Of a stretch of 64,000 nt of DNA, positions 53,486 through 61,989 are shown piece by piece (position 1 is the first letter of the stretch; each line of letters begins with the position of its first letter). Position numbers and translations under genes: made by a program. The stretch covers positions 2,294,001 through 2,358,000 of the forward strand of contig NZ_JAUSVA010000002.1 in the NCBI RefSeq assembly GCF_030813695.1. Direction: 5' to 3'. The DNA comes from Kitasatospora herbaricolor (GTDB lineage Bacteria; Actinomycetota; Actinomycetes; Streptomycetales; Streptomycetaceae). The notes under the pieces are model-generated. The model saw nothing but the letters and a program-made list of their open reading frames with translations, made no database searches and was not told the DNA's origin.

Positions 53486-53568
53486 CCGGGGGGAGCAGCG
53501 CCCCGGCCGGGTCAGCCTTGCCGTTCCCGGGCTCCCCCGAGCTCCGGTCGACCCGATAGGGCCCGCCC

Positions 53569-54414
53569 ATGACCGTGAGCAGCATCGAGCCGCGCCCGTC
53601 ACCGCCCGCCGCCCCCGACCGGGCCGCCGCCGCGCCCTTCGCCCTGGCCCACGCCCGGCTGGGCGAGGCGTTCCCGACCCTACGGGTGCACCACGGGCCG
53701 CCCCGGAGCGGCGGCGGCTGGGTGAGCGGCGCGCAGCTGCTGCACGATCCGGCGGGGCTGCGCGAGCTGATCGACTTCGACGTGCGCGACGGCCTGGACC
53801 GGTACGGCACCGCGCTGCGCCCGGACGTCGCGGCGGGATTCTGCCTGCACCGCTACTGCTGGCCGGTCGGGCTGCTGTTCACGCTGCCCTGGCTGCTGGA
53901 GCGCCGGGTGCCGGTGCTGGCACCCGAGGCGCTCTCGCTGCGGCGCGACACCGGCGAGCTGACCGCCGAGCCGGGGGCGTTCTTCTGCCTGCCGCAGGAT
54001 CCGGCGGCAGGCCTGCCCGGCGCGCTGGTGGTGGCGGACGAGGCGGCGCTGCGGGAGCGCCTGCTGGCGGCTCTGACCGAGCACTTCACGCCCGTCCTGG
54101 CGGTGTTCCGGCCCGAGGTGCGACGGGGCCCGCGCACCCTGTGGGCCTGCGCGACGGACGCGGTGGTGGAGGGCCTGTGGCAGGTGTCCGCGGCGCTCGG
54201 CGAGGAGGAGCGCGCCGTGGACGCGCTCCGGTCGCTGCTGCCGGAGCACGCCGGGGCGCGGACGGCGCCCTTCCTCGCGGGGACGGGCTTCCGGTTCGAG
54301 GAGCGCGACGGTTCGTCCCCGGTCCGGACCCGGACCCGGGCGGGCTGCTGCCTGCTGTACACCGTCCGCCCGGCGGATTCGTGCACGGGTTGCCCCCGGG
54401 TCGCACGATGTTGA
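53569..54414 (+). CDS. FhuF-like siderophore-iron reductase
   Basis: 281-residue [2Fe-2S] protein. The C-terminal Cys260-Cys261-x10-Cys272-x2-Cys275 arrangement is the unusual cluster motif of FhuF, which reduces ferric siderophores in the cytoplasm to release iron. The N-terminal domain (RLGEAFPTLRVHHGPPRSGGGWVSGAQLL, FCLHRYCWPVGLLFTLPWLLERRVPVL) matches actinobacterial members. The iron box upstream supports the role. Confidence 0.87.
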   Translation: MTVSSIEPRPSPPAAPDRAAAAPFALAHARLGEAFPTLRVHHGPPRSGGGWVSGAQLLHDPAGLRELIDFDVRDGLDRYGTALRPDVAAGFCLHRYCWPVGLLFTLPWLLERRVPVLAPEALSLRRDTGELTAEPGAFFCLPQDPAAGLPGALVVADEAALRERLLAALTEHFTPVLAVFRPEVRRGPRTLWACATDAVVEGLWQVSAALGEEERAVDALRSLLPEHAGARTAPFLAGTGFRFEERDGSSPVRTRTRAGCCLLYTVRPADSCTGCPRVARC

Positions 54415-54425
54415 CGACCGGAACA

Positions 54426-54446
54426 GGGCCGAGAGGCCCAATTTCC
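54426..54446 (+). terminator. GNRA-loop hairpin with T-containing tail
   Basis: GGGCC-GAGA-GGCCC followed by AATTTCC, 11 bp after the fhuF stop. Confidence 0.6.
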
Positions 54447-54603
54447 AGGAAATAGCGCACCGAATTAGTCATACGATGCGCTTTATTTTCCGTCAGAAAT
54501 CCCCCTCCTCAGCGCATTGACAGCAAATCAGCCGTACCGCACCGCGTAATCCGCCATGATGGTCCCGCCGTCACTACGCAGGAAAGCGAGGCTGGTTCAG
54601 GCG

Positions 54604-55671
54604 ATGAAACTGTCCGACATACCACTGGGCTGGGCCGTCAGCGGCGTGGCAGCGCTCGTGATCAGCGCCGTGCTGGTGGCTTTCGCTCGAAGCAGGGGCT
54701 CCGCCGGCACGGTCGGCGGCGATTCCTGGGAGCGTTCCGAGGAGCGGCGGCGACGCAAGGAATCGCTCTACGGCGCCGCCTCCTACACCCTGCTGTTCTG
54801 CTGCGCCGCCGTCGCGGCCGCGCTCTCCTTCCACGGCCTGGTCGGCTTCGGCGTGCAGAACCTCAACCTCTCCGGGGGCTGGGAGTACCTGGTGCCGTTC
54901 GGCCTGGACGGCGCGGCGATGTTCTGCTCGGTGCTGGCGGTCCGCGAGGCCAGCCACGGCGACGCCGCCCTCGGCTCGCGACTGCTGGTCTGGCTGTTCG
55001 CCGGCGCGTCCGCCTGGTTCAACTGGGTGCACGCCCCGCGCGGCTTCGGCCACGCCGGCGCCCCGCAGTTCTTCGCCGGGATGTCGCTCTCGGCGGCCGT
55101 GCTCTTCGACCGGGCGCTGAAGCAGACCCGGGTGGCGGCCCTGCGCGAGCAGGGCCTCGTGCCCCGTCCGCTGCCGCAGATCCGCATCGTCCGCTGGCTG
55201 CGGGCCCCGCGCGAGACCTACGCGGCCTGGTCGCTGATGCTGCTGGAGGGCGTGCGCAGCCTGGACGAGGCGGTCGAGGAGGTCCGGGACGACAAACGGG
55301 AGGCGGCCGCCAACCGGGAGCGTCAGCGGCTGGCCAGCCGGCGCGAGCGCGCCGAGATCCGCGCCATCAACCGGACGCACAGCGTCTGGCGCCCCCGCGG
55401 GGCGGCCCGGCAGCTGGAGTCCGGATCCGGATCGGAGTCCGCGATAGCGGGGCCGGACGCGCCGACGCCGTCGGGCCCGGCCGGGGCGCCGGACGCACGG
55501 ACGGACGGCCGGCCCGCCCCGGCGGCGGAGGGCACCGTGCTCCAGCCGGGCCTGCCGGTGCGACCCGGCCGGCGGACCATCGACCTCACCGCCGACGAGG
55601 ACACCGTGACCCTGCCCCGGCTGGACTCGCTGGAGCAGAAGCTCAAGGACCTTGAGCAGCAGTTCGGCTGA
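54604..55671 (+). CDS. DUF2637 (SpdB-like) membrane protein
   Basis: 355-residue protein with a short N-terminal TM helix (SGVAALVISAVLVAF) and four further helices between residues 57 and 175 (YTLLFCCAAVAAALSFHGLVGFG, YLVPFGLDGAAMFCSVLAVREASHG, LLVWLFAGASAWFNWVHAP, FFAGMSLSAAVLFDRAL), which is the DUF2637 pattern, related to plasmid spread (Spd) proteins. A helical, Arg-rich region and a disordered acidic tail ending DSLEQKLKDLEQQFG (short coiled coil) follow. ATG at 54604 chosen to match relatives; ATG at 54556 would add 16 residues. It follows an AT-rich promoter patch (54470-54550). Confidence 0.78.
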   Translation: MKLSDIPLGWAVSGVAALVISAVLVAFARSRGSAGTVGGDSWERSEERRRRKESLYGAASYTLLFCCAAVAAALSFHGLVGFGVQNLNLSGGWEYLVPFGLDGAAMFCSVLAVREASHGDAALGSRLLVWLFAGASAWFNWVHAPRGFGHAGAPQFFAGMSLSAAVLFDRALKQTRVAALREQGLVPRPLPQIRIVRWLRAPRETYAAWSLMLLEGVRSLDEAVEEVRDDKREAAANRERQRLASRRERAEIRAINRTHSVWRPRGAARQLESGSGSESAIAGPDAPTPSGPAGAPDARTDGRPAPAAEGTVLQPGLPVRPGRRTIDLTADEDTVTLPRLDSLEQKLKDLEQQFG

Positions 55672-55701
55672 CGGCGCCGCGGCCCGCCCGGCGCCGCGCT
55701 C

Positions 55702-55754
55702 CGGCCCGCGGTCGTCGGGCCGCCCACCGTGGCCGGCCCGACGACCGCGGGCCG
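55702..55754. terminator. Very strong bidirectional terminator (21-bp perfect stem)
   Basis: Perfect 21-base arms beginning CGGCCCGCGGTCGTC with an 11-base loop, between the convergent DUF2637 and phosphatase genes. Confidence 0.9.
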
Positions 55755-55762
55755 ACCAGGGG

Positions 55763-57991
55763 TCAGGCCGCTTCCGGGCCCGCCGCGCAGAGCTCGAACC
55801 ACATCCGCTTGCCGGTGCCCCGGGGCTCCACGCCCCAGCCGTCCGACAGGGCCTCCACCAGCATCAGGCCGCGCCCGGAGGAGGCCTGCTCCCCCGGTGT
55901 GCGGCGGGTCGGCCAGAGGTCCGACTCGTCCTCCACCTCGACCCGCAGCCGGGCCCGGTCGGTGCCCGGCTCCCGGTAGAGCCGGGCGGTGAACATCGCG
56001 TCCCGGTCGGTGTGCCGGATGGCGTTGGTGACCAGCTCGGAGGCGAGCAGCTCGGCGGTGTCCACCAGGTCGGCGACGCCCCAGCGCCGCAGCGCGTCGC
56101 GCAGTTCGGCACGCACCTCGGCGATCCGGGCCAGGTCCGCCTGGCCGATCCGGCGGCGCAGCTGCTGGGCGGCGAGGCCGCCCTCCGGGCCGTCCCAGCG
56201 CAGCAGGAGCAGCGCTATGTCGTCCTCGCGCTCGCTGGAGTCGGCGGACTGGGAGGCGACCCGGTCGGCGAGGTCCTCCAGCGGGTCCCGGGCCGACTCG
56301 CCGCGGGCCGGGATCTCGCCCGACAGCACGTGGCAGAGCCGGCTGAAGCCGGTGTCCAGGTCCATCGTGCGGGACTCCACCAGACCGTCGGTGCAGAGCA
56401 GCACCGTCTCGCCCGGGTCGAGGCTGAACCGGGTGACCCGGTACTCCTCGTCCGGCGCGATCCCGAGCGGCAGCCCGCCCGCCACCGGCTGCACGGCGGT
56501 CGAGCCGTCGGCCCGCCGGACCACCGGGTCCAGGTGGCCGGCCCGCACCGCGTAGACCACGCCGTAGTCGACGTTCACCTCGGCGTAGGTGCAGGTCGCG
56601 AAGTGGTCGGTGTCCAGGTCGGCGAGGAAGCGCGAGGCCCGGGCCATCACGGCGGCCGGCGGGTGCCCCTCGGCCGCGTACGCCCGCAGCGCGATCCGCA
56701 GCTGCCCCATGATCCCGGCGGCGTGCACGTCATGGCCCTGGACGTCGCCGATCACCAGCCCGACGTGCCCGCCGGGCAGCGGCACCACGTCGTACCAGTC
56801 GCCGCCGATCTGCAGGCCCGAACCGGCCGCCAGGTAGCGGACCGCCGTGGAGACCCCGGGGATCGACGGGACGGTGCGCGGCAGCATCACCCGCTGCAGG
56901 CCCGCCGCCAGCTCGTGCTCGGCGTCGTGCAGGCGGGCCCTGGCCAGCGACTGGGCGACCAGGCCGCCCAGGGTGGAGAGCAGGGTCCGCTCGTCGGCGT
57001 CCAGCTCCCGGTCGTCGTCGAAGCTGACCAGGCAGACGCCGATCGGGCGGCCGCTGGCCACCAGCGGCAGGAACGCCCAGGCGCTGCGGCTGCTGGCGCT
57101 GACCGGCCCCCAGGTCTCGGGGTAGCGCTCGCGGTACTCCTCACGGCTGGCGATGAAGACCGGCGCGCGCAGCCGGATCGCCTCGGCGGCGGGGTGCCCG
57201 GCCGGCAGCAGCGAGCGGTCGTGGACGGCCATCTCGTCGGGGCGGTAACCGCTGGCACCGAGGATCTGCACCCGGCCGGCCTCCTGGGCCGCCAGCACCA
57301 GGCCGTCCGGCGGCAGGCCCGGCAGCGGCAGCTCGGTGAAGACCCGGGCGACGTCCCTGACGGTGACCGCCTCGGACAGCGCCCGGGCGGCCTCCTTGAT
57401 GAACCGCGAGCGCTCCTCGCGCAGCAGCGCCATCCGGTCGGCGCGGTCCCGCTTGTGCAGCTCGACGGTGGCGTCCCAGACGAAGCCGACCATCCGCGAG
57501 GCCCGGCCGAAGGCGTCGGCCAGCACCCGGCCGCGGAACCGGACGGCGCGCATGCTGCCGTTCGGGCCGACCGTGCGGTAGTAGGCGCCGCACTGCCCCA
57601 GCTCGGCGACGGCCCGCTCGACCCGGCGGCGCACCACGGGCGCGTCCTCGGGGTGCAGCAGGCTCAGGAAGGAGGCGGAGGAGCTGTCGAACCGGCTCTT
57701 CTCCAGGCCGATGATCGCGCAGGCCCGGTGGTCGCCCTCCAGGACGTCCCGGCGGATGTCCCAGTCGAAGGAGCCGATGCCGTTGGCCGCCATCGCCGGC
57801 TCCAGCCAGTCCGGGGTGGAGTCCCCGGAGGTGGTGGGCAGGCCTGCGGACACCATCGGCGCGAGCCGGCCGGGCGCGCTGTGCAGGGCGTGCCTGCGGA
57901 CCGCCTGGGCGGGCGGGCGTCCGCGACCGGACCCGGCCGCGGACGGAGCGGGGGGAAGCCCCGGCCCCTGTGGCTCGGGCTCTGTGGCCAT
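55763..57991 (-). CDS. PAS-GAF-PP2C phosphatase with C-terminal HATPase domain (RsbU/SpoIIE type)
   Basis: 742-residue signalling protein. After a disordered start, PAS (about 65-180, SFDWDIRRDVLEGDHRACAIIG), GAF (about 195-345), SpoIIE-type PP2C (about 365-580: GLQIGGDWYDVVPLPGGHVGLVIGDVQGHD, LLCTDGLVESR, REDDIALLLLR) and an anti-sigma-type HATPase (about 605-740: TAELLASELVTNAIRHT, SGRGLMLVEALSDGWGV) follow in order. The metal-binding aspartates are present. It would dephosphorylate an anti-sigma antagonist and may itself phosphorylate one. AGGAG precedes ATG at 57991. Confidence 0.92.
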   Translation of the reverse strand: MATEPEPQGPGLPPAPSAAGSGRGRPPAQAVRRHALHSAPGRLAPMVSAGLPTTSGDSTPDWLEPAMAANGIGSFDWDIRRDVLEGDHRACAIIGLEKSRFDSSSASFLSLLHPEDAPVVRRRVERAVAELGQCGAYYRTVGPNGSMRAVRFRGRVLADAFGRASRMVGFVWDATVELHKRDRADRMALLREERSRFIKEAARALSEAVTVRDVARVFTELPLPGLPPDGLVLAAQEAGRVQILGASGYRPDEMAVHDRSLLPAGHPAAEAIRLRAPVFIASREEYRERYPETWGPVSASSRSAWAFLPLVASGRPIGVCLVSFDDDRELDADERTLLSTLGGLVAQSLARARLHDAEHELAAGLQRVMLPRTVPSIPGVSTAVRYLAAGSGLQIGGDWYDVVPLPGGHVGLVIGDVQGHDVHAAGIMGQLRIALRAYAAEGHPPAAVMARASRFLADLDTDHFATCTYAEVNVDYGVVYAVRAGHLDPVVRRADGSTAVQPVAGGLPLGIAPDEEYRVTRFSLDPGETVLLCTDGLVESRTMDLDTGFSRLCHVLSGEIPARGESARDPLEDLADRVASQSADSSEREDDIALLLLRWDGPEGGLAAQQLRRRIGQADLARIAEVRAELRDALRRWGVADLVDTAELLASELVTNAIRHTDRDAMFTARLYREPGTDRARLRVEVEDESDLWPTRRTPGEQASSGRGLMLVEALSDGWGVEPRGTGKRMWFELCAAGPEAA

Positions 57992-58297
57992 GCTGCTCCT
58001 GCCGCTGCCATGCCGTCCCGTCCGGACGGGCCGCATGACCGTGTGGTGGTGGTGGTCGTACTGAAGGAGGTGGCCCGGGCGGACGGCGGACGGTCGAGGC
58101 TCGATCTCCCCGCCGGGTACCGTTCCCGGGCACACGTTCCCACCATCCTGTCTAATGTTCGGCAGAGCGGCAATGCCGACGGCCCGGGAATATTTCGTTC
58201 GACGGCGAACGGCGGCGAATGGCCGGGGGTGTACGCAGGCTCCCGGAACTCCCCGAACAGCCGAAACGGCCGCCGGGTCGGGGCGCGCCCGAACCGC
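57992..58297. other. Interval between HATPase and phosphatase genes
   Basis: 306 bp; both flanking genes are on the minus strand. An inverted repeat CGTTCG-ACGG-CGAACG (58196-58211) in an AT-richer patch is a candidate operator or terminator of the upstream gene. No gene is supported. Confidence 0.45.
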
Positions 58298-58924
58298 TCA
58301 GGAATATGCCAACTCGAACCAGGTGACCTTGCCGTCGCCGCGCAGCTGCACGCCCCAGTCGTCGGCGAGCGCCTCGACGAGCAGCAGCCCGCGGCCGGAG
58401 GTGGCGTACTCGGCGACCGGATCCCGACGGCGGGGCAGCCGGGCGGTGCCGTCCTGGACCTCGATCCGCAGCCGCAGGTCCGCGGTGAGCACGGCGTCGA
58501 ACACCGCGCCCTGCCCCGTGTGCAGGAGCGCGTTGGTGACCAGCTCGGAGGTCAGCAGTTCGGCGGTGTCGGCGAGCTCGGGCACACCCCACTGGTCGAG
58601 CGCGGCCCGCAACCGGCTGCGGACGGCGCCCACCGCGACCAGGTCGGCCGCGTCCAGCGGCAGGTGCAGTCTGCGGTGCAGGGCGCAGTCGGGCGCCGGC
58701 GTCCCCTGCTCGGCCGGCCGGGCCGGTAGCGCGCGCCCGCTCGGCCCGCCGCCGGGGGCCACGTACCCGAGGGTGTCACCGGGGCCCTTCCACGACCCCG
58801 AACCGGTCCGCTGTCGCGGAAATCGCGCCTGACCGTCCATCACCACACGCCCCCGCCTTCGTCGAACGCCCGTACCGGATCCCCCGCCGGGCGGGCCGCC
58901 CTGATTGCCGACACTCATCCTCAT
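58298..58924 (-). CDS. RsbW-like ATP-binding anti-sigma regulator
   Basis: 208-residue protein with a disordered Gly/Arg-rich start (about 85 residues) and a HATPase_c_2 domain: TAELLTSELVTNALLHT (N box), LRIEVQDGTA (G1) and EYATSGRGLLLVEALADDWGVQ (G2). It resembles serine kinases that hold sigma factors or anti-sigma antagonists. The adjacent PP2C gene on the same strand makes a partner-switching pair plausible. The start may be 58924, 58918 or 58840 (ATG codons); none has a clear ribosome site. Confidence 0.85.
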   Translation of the reverse strand: MRMSVGNQGGPPGGGSGTGVRRRRGRVVMDGQARFPRQRTGSGSWKGPGDTLGYVAPGGGPSGRALPARPAEQGTPAPDCALHRRLHLPLDAADLVAVGAVRSRLRAALDQWGVPELADTAELLTSELVTNALLHTGQGAVFDAVLTADLRLRIEVQDGTARLPRRRDPVAEYATSGRGLLLVEALADDWGVQLRGDGKVTWFELAYS

Positions 58925-59461
58925 GCCCAGCTGAGGCGCTTTGCAACAGTGTGCGTCCGATCACATGGGGTGAAAGGGGCTCGAACGGGTTGCCGTGATC
59001 CAACCACCGGCCTCGGACAGGTTTGCGACGCGGACGAGCCCCCGGCGCCCCCTCGGGAGGGGCCGCCGGGCGCCCGGCGGACGACGGGCGGGGTCCCGCT
59101 ACGGCAAACGAGTGCCCGCCGGGCCCGTCGAAGGCGGACCGGGCGGACCCCTTCGGCGCGGCGCCCGCACCCCCGGCCGCCGGGCGGGCAACGCTGGTAG
59201 CCCGAGGCCGGGCCCGTCCGGCCGGCCCGGCCACCGCCGGACGGAGCCGACCTCGGGGCGGGCCGGCGGGCCCGGCCGGGCGCCCGCTCCGGGCGAGGCT
59301 GGACAGGGCGGCCCCGGCCGGGTTCAATGACAAGGAGAAGTTTGAACGTCGTTCTAACTTCGGCCCGGGCCGGACCCGGCGCCACCCGACCACCGGCCGA
59401 CCACCCGACCCGCACACACCGACCACCACCCCGGCACCCCGGCGACCGCGAGCGAGGAACC
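58925..59461. other. Long divergent interval ahead of the urease-like operon
   Basis: 537 bp without a supportable gene. The AT-richer end (59325-59362) holds the promoter zone and a 25-bp palindrome; the middle is plain GC-rich sequence in which I see no riboswitch or RNA gene. Confidence 0.5.
59337..59361. promoter_or_regulatory. 25-bp operator palindrome upstream of ureAB
   Basis: Twelve-base arms GAAGTTTGAACG and CGTTCTAACTTC around a single T, with one mismatch. It lies 101 bp before the ureAB start. TTGAACG/CGTTCTAA-type palindromes are typical TetR-family operators; no TetR gene adjoins it. Confidence 0.7.
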
Positions 59462-60172
59462 GTGCGACTGACCCCCACCGAGCGGGACCGGCTGCTGATC
59501 TTCACAGCAGCCGAACTGGCCCGCACCCGCCGTGCCAGGGGCGTACGCCTCAACGTCCCCGAGGCGCACGCCCTGATCGCGGACACCGTCTGCGAGGCCG
59601 CCCGGGACGGCCGCCGGCTCGCCGAGGCGATCGAGGCCGGCCGCAGCGTGCTCACCGCCGAGGACGTGCTGCCCGGCGTCCCCGACGTGGTCACCGTCGT
59701 CCAGGTGGAGGCGGTCTTCGAGGACGGCACCCGGCTCGCCGTCGTCAACGACCCCTTCAAGGGCGGCGGCTCGCTCGGCGACGACGCCCCCGGCGGCGCG
59801 CTGATCGGGTCCGGCGAGGGCTACGACCCGGTGGAGGAGACGGTGGTGCTGCCCGTCCACAACACCTCCGCGGTACCGATCTCGGTCACCTCGCACTTCC
59901 ACTTCTTCGAGGCCAACCCCCGCCTCGCCTTCGACCGCGCCGCCGCGTACGGCACCCACCTGGCCGTCCCGGCCGGATCGTCGGTGCGCTTCGACCCGGG
60001 CGCCACCGTGGAGGTCGGGCTGGTGCCGGTCGGTGGCGCGCGGGTCGCGATCGGCTTCGCCGGCCTGGTCGACGGGCCGCTGGACGCGCCCGGCGCCAAG
60101 GAGGCCGCCCTGGCCAAGGCCCGCGCGACCGGGTACCTGACCAACTTCGACGACACGGAGGTCGAGTCGTGA
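59462..60172 (+). CDS. ureAB: Fused urease gamma/beta subunit (UreAB)
   Basis: 236-residue fusion. Residues 1-100 are the gamma subunit (LTPTERDRLLIFTAAELARTRRARGVRLNVPEAHALIADTVCEAARDG, VLTAEDVLPGVPDVVTVVQVEAVFEDGT). Residues 128-225 are the beta subunit (NTSAVPISVTSHFHFFEANPRLAFDR, RFDPGATVEVGLVPVGG). GAGGAACC precedes GTG at 59462. Its TGA overlaps the ureC GTG start (GTGA), so the subunits are co-translated. Fused gamma/beta is known in some bacteria; the sequence is divergent from classical UreA and UreB. Confidence 0.9.
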   Translation: MRLTPTERDRLLIFTAAELARTRRARGVRLNVPEAHALIADTVCEAARDGRRLAEAIEAGRSVLTAEDVLPGVPDVVTVVQVEAVFEDGTRLAVVNDPFKGGGSLGDDAPGGALIGSGEGYDPVEETVVLPVHNTSAVPISVTSHFHFFEANPRLAFDRAAAYGTHLAVPAGSSVRFDPGATVEVGLVPVGGARVAIGFAGLVDGPLDAPGAKEAALAKARATGYLTNFDDTEVES

Positions 60173-61890
60173 CCGCCATCACCCCGCACGACTACATCGC
60201 GGTGCACGGTCCGCGGGCCGGTGACCGGATCAGGCTCGGCGACAGCGGCCTGATCGTCCGGGTGGAGTCCGACTCGCAGGAGCCCGGCGAGGAGTTCCTG
60301 GCCGGCTTCGGCAAGACCGCGCGCGACGGCCTGCACCTCAAGGCCGCGGCCGTCCGCGACACCTGCGACGTGGTGATCAGCAACGTCCTGGTGATCGACG
60401 CGATCCAGGGCATCCGCAAGACCTCCATCGGCCTGATCGACGGCCGGATCGCCTCGATCGGCCGGGCCGGCAACCCCGACACCCTGGACGGCGTCGACGT
60501 GGTCGTCGGCACCGGCACCACCATCGTCTCCGGCGAAGGCCTGATCGCCACCGCCGGCGCCGTCGACACCCACGTCCACCTGCTGTCCCCACGCATCATG
60601 GAAGCCTCGCTGGCATCCGGCGTCACCACGATCATCGGCCAGGAGTTCGGCCCGGTCTGGGGCGTCGGGGTGAACTCCCCCTGGGCCCTGCGCCACGCCT
60701 TCAACGCCTTCGACGCCTGGCCGGTCAACATCGGCTTCCTCGGCCGGGGCTCCTCCTCCGACCCGGCGCCGCTGATCGAGGCACTCGCCGAGGGCGGCGC
60801 GTCCGGCTTCAAGGTGCACGAGGACATGGGCGCCCACACCCGCGCCCTGGACACCGCCCTGCGGGTCGCCGAGGAGTACGACGTCCAGGTCGCCCTGCAC
60901 ACCGACGGCCTCAACGAATGCCTCTCGGTCGAGGACACCCTCGCCGTGCTGGAGGGCCGCACCATCCACGCCTTCCACATCGAGGGCTGCGGCGGCGGAC
61001 ACGTCCCCAACGTCCTGAAGATGGCCGGCGTCCCCAACGTCATCGGCTCCTCGACCAACCCCACCCTGCCCTTCGGCCGCGACGCGCTCGGCGAGCACTT
61101 CGGGATGATCGTCTCCGCCCACGACCTCAAGGTCGACCTGCCCGGCGACGCCGCGATGGCCCGCGACCGCATCCGCGCCGGCACCATGGGCGCCGAGGAC
61201 GTCCTGCACGACCTCGGCGTCATCGGCATCACCTCCTCCGACGCCCAGGGCATGGGCCGCGCCGGCGAGACCGTGCGCCGCACCTTCGCCATGGCCGGCA
61301 AGATGAAGACCGAACTCGGCCCCCTGGACGGCACCGGCTCCTACGGCACCACCGAGAGCGGCGACGACAACGAACGAGTCCTGCGCTACATCGCGAAGCT
61401 CACCATCAACCCCGCCCTCGCCCACGGCCTCGCCCACGAGGTCGGCTCCATCGAGGTCGGCAAGCTGGCCGACATCGTCCTGTGGCGCCCCGACCACTTC
61501 GGCGCCAAACCCCAACTGGTCCTGAAGTCCGGATTCCCGGCCTACGGCGTCACCGGCGACCCCAACGCCTCCACCGACCGCTGCGAACCCCTCGTCCTCG
61601 GACCGCAGTTCGGCGCCCACGGCGCCACCGCCGCCGACATCTCGGTCGCCTTCGTCGCCCGGGCCGCCGCCGACGGCGCCTACCTCGACAAGGCAGCCGA
61701 CACCATGCCCACCCGCCGCCGCCGCGTCGCCGTCCGCAACACCCGCGGCATCGGCCCGCGCACCATGGTGCGCAACGCCCGGATCGGGGACGTCCAGGTC
61801 GCCGAGACCGGCCTGGTCTCGCTCGACGGCTCCCCCATCCGCTCCGAGCCCGCCGACAGCGTCTCGCTCAGCCGCCTGTACTTCCTGTAG
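60169..61890 (+). CDS. ureC: Urease-like alpha subunit with altered active-site flap
   Basis: 573-residue amidohydrolase. Both nickel sites are complete: His135 and His137 (DTHVH), carbamylated Lys215 (GFKVHED), His217, Asp219, His244 (HTD), His270 (FHIEGCGGGH) and Asp358 (SSDAQGMGRAGE). The mobile flap normally reads C-H-H-L but here A-H-D-L (residues 317-320): the flap cysteine and the second histidine are lost, the general acid His318 kept. GCGGGHVPNVLKMAGVPN also departs from the usual GAGGGHAPD. No ureDEFG genes are in the window. Urea hydrolysis is possible, but an altered substrate is also plausible. Confidence 0.88.
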   Translation: MTAITPHDYIAVHGPRAGDRIRLGDSGLIVRVESDSQEPGEEFLAGFGKTARDGLHLKAAAVRDTCDVVISNVLVIDAIQGIRKTSIGLIDGRIASIGRAGNPDTLDGVDVVVGTGTTIVSGEGLIATAGAVDTHVHLLSPRIMEASLASGVTTIIGQEFGPVWGVGVNSPWALRHAFNAFDAWPVNIGFLGRGSSSDPAPLIEALAEGGASGFKVHEDMGAHTRALDTALRVAEEYDVQVALHTDGLNECLSVEDTLAVLEGRTIHAFHIEGCGGGHVPNVLKMAGVPNVIGSSTNPTLPFGRDALGEHFGMIVSAHDLKVDLPGDAAMARDRIRAGTMGAEDVLHDLGVIGITSSDAQGMGRAGETVRRTFAMAGKMKTELGPLDGTGSYGTTESGDDNERVLRYIAKLTINPALAHGLAHEVGSIEVGKLADIVLWRPDHFGAKPQLVLKSGFPAYGVTGDPNASTDRCEPLVLGPQFGAHGATAADISVAFVARAAADGAYLDKAADTMPTRRRRVAVRNTRGIGPRTMVRNARIGDVQVAETGLVSLDGSPIRSEPADSVSLSRLYFL

Positions 61891-61932
61891 CCCCCGGACC
61901 CACCGCGGCCCCGGCCCGGCACCGCCGCCCCG

Positions 61933-61955
61933 GGCGGCCCGTCCCACGGGCCGCC
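61933..61955 (+). terminator. Hairpin between ureC and aguA
   Basis: Perfect 10-base arms GGCGGCCCGT/ACGGGCCGCC with a CCC loop in the 99-bp ureC-aguA gap. It may be an attenuator or mRNA-stability element rather than full termination. Confidence 0.55.
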
Positions 61956-61989
61956 GCAACCCTCCCCCACCGCATAGGACTTCACCCTC

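Noticed and set aside
58925..59461. Guanidine (ykkC-type) or nickel riboswitch before the urease-like operon
   Set aside because: Looked for because of the deiminase context; I saw no conserved helix or ACG-type core, only a DNA palindrome.
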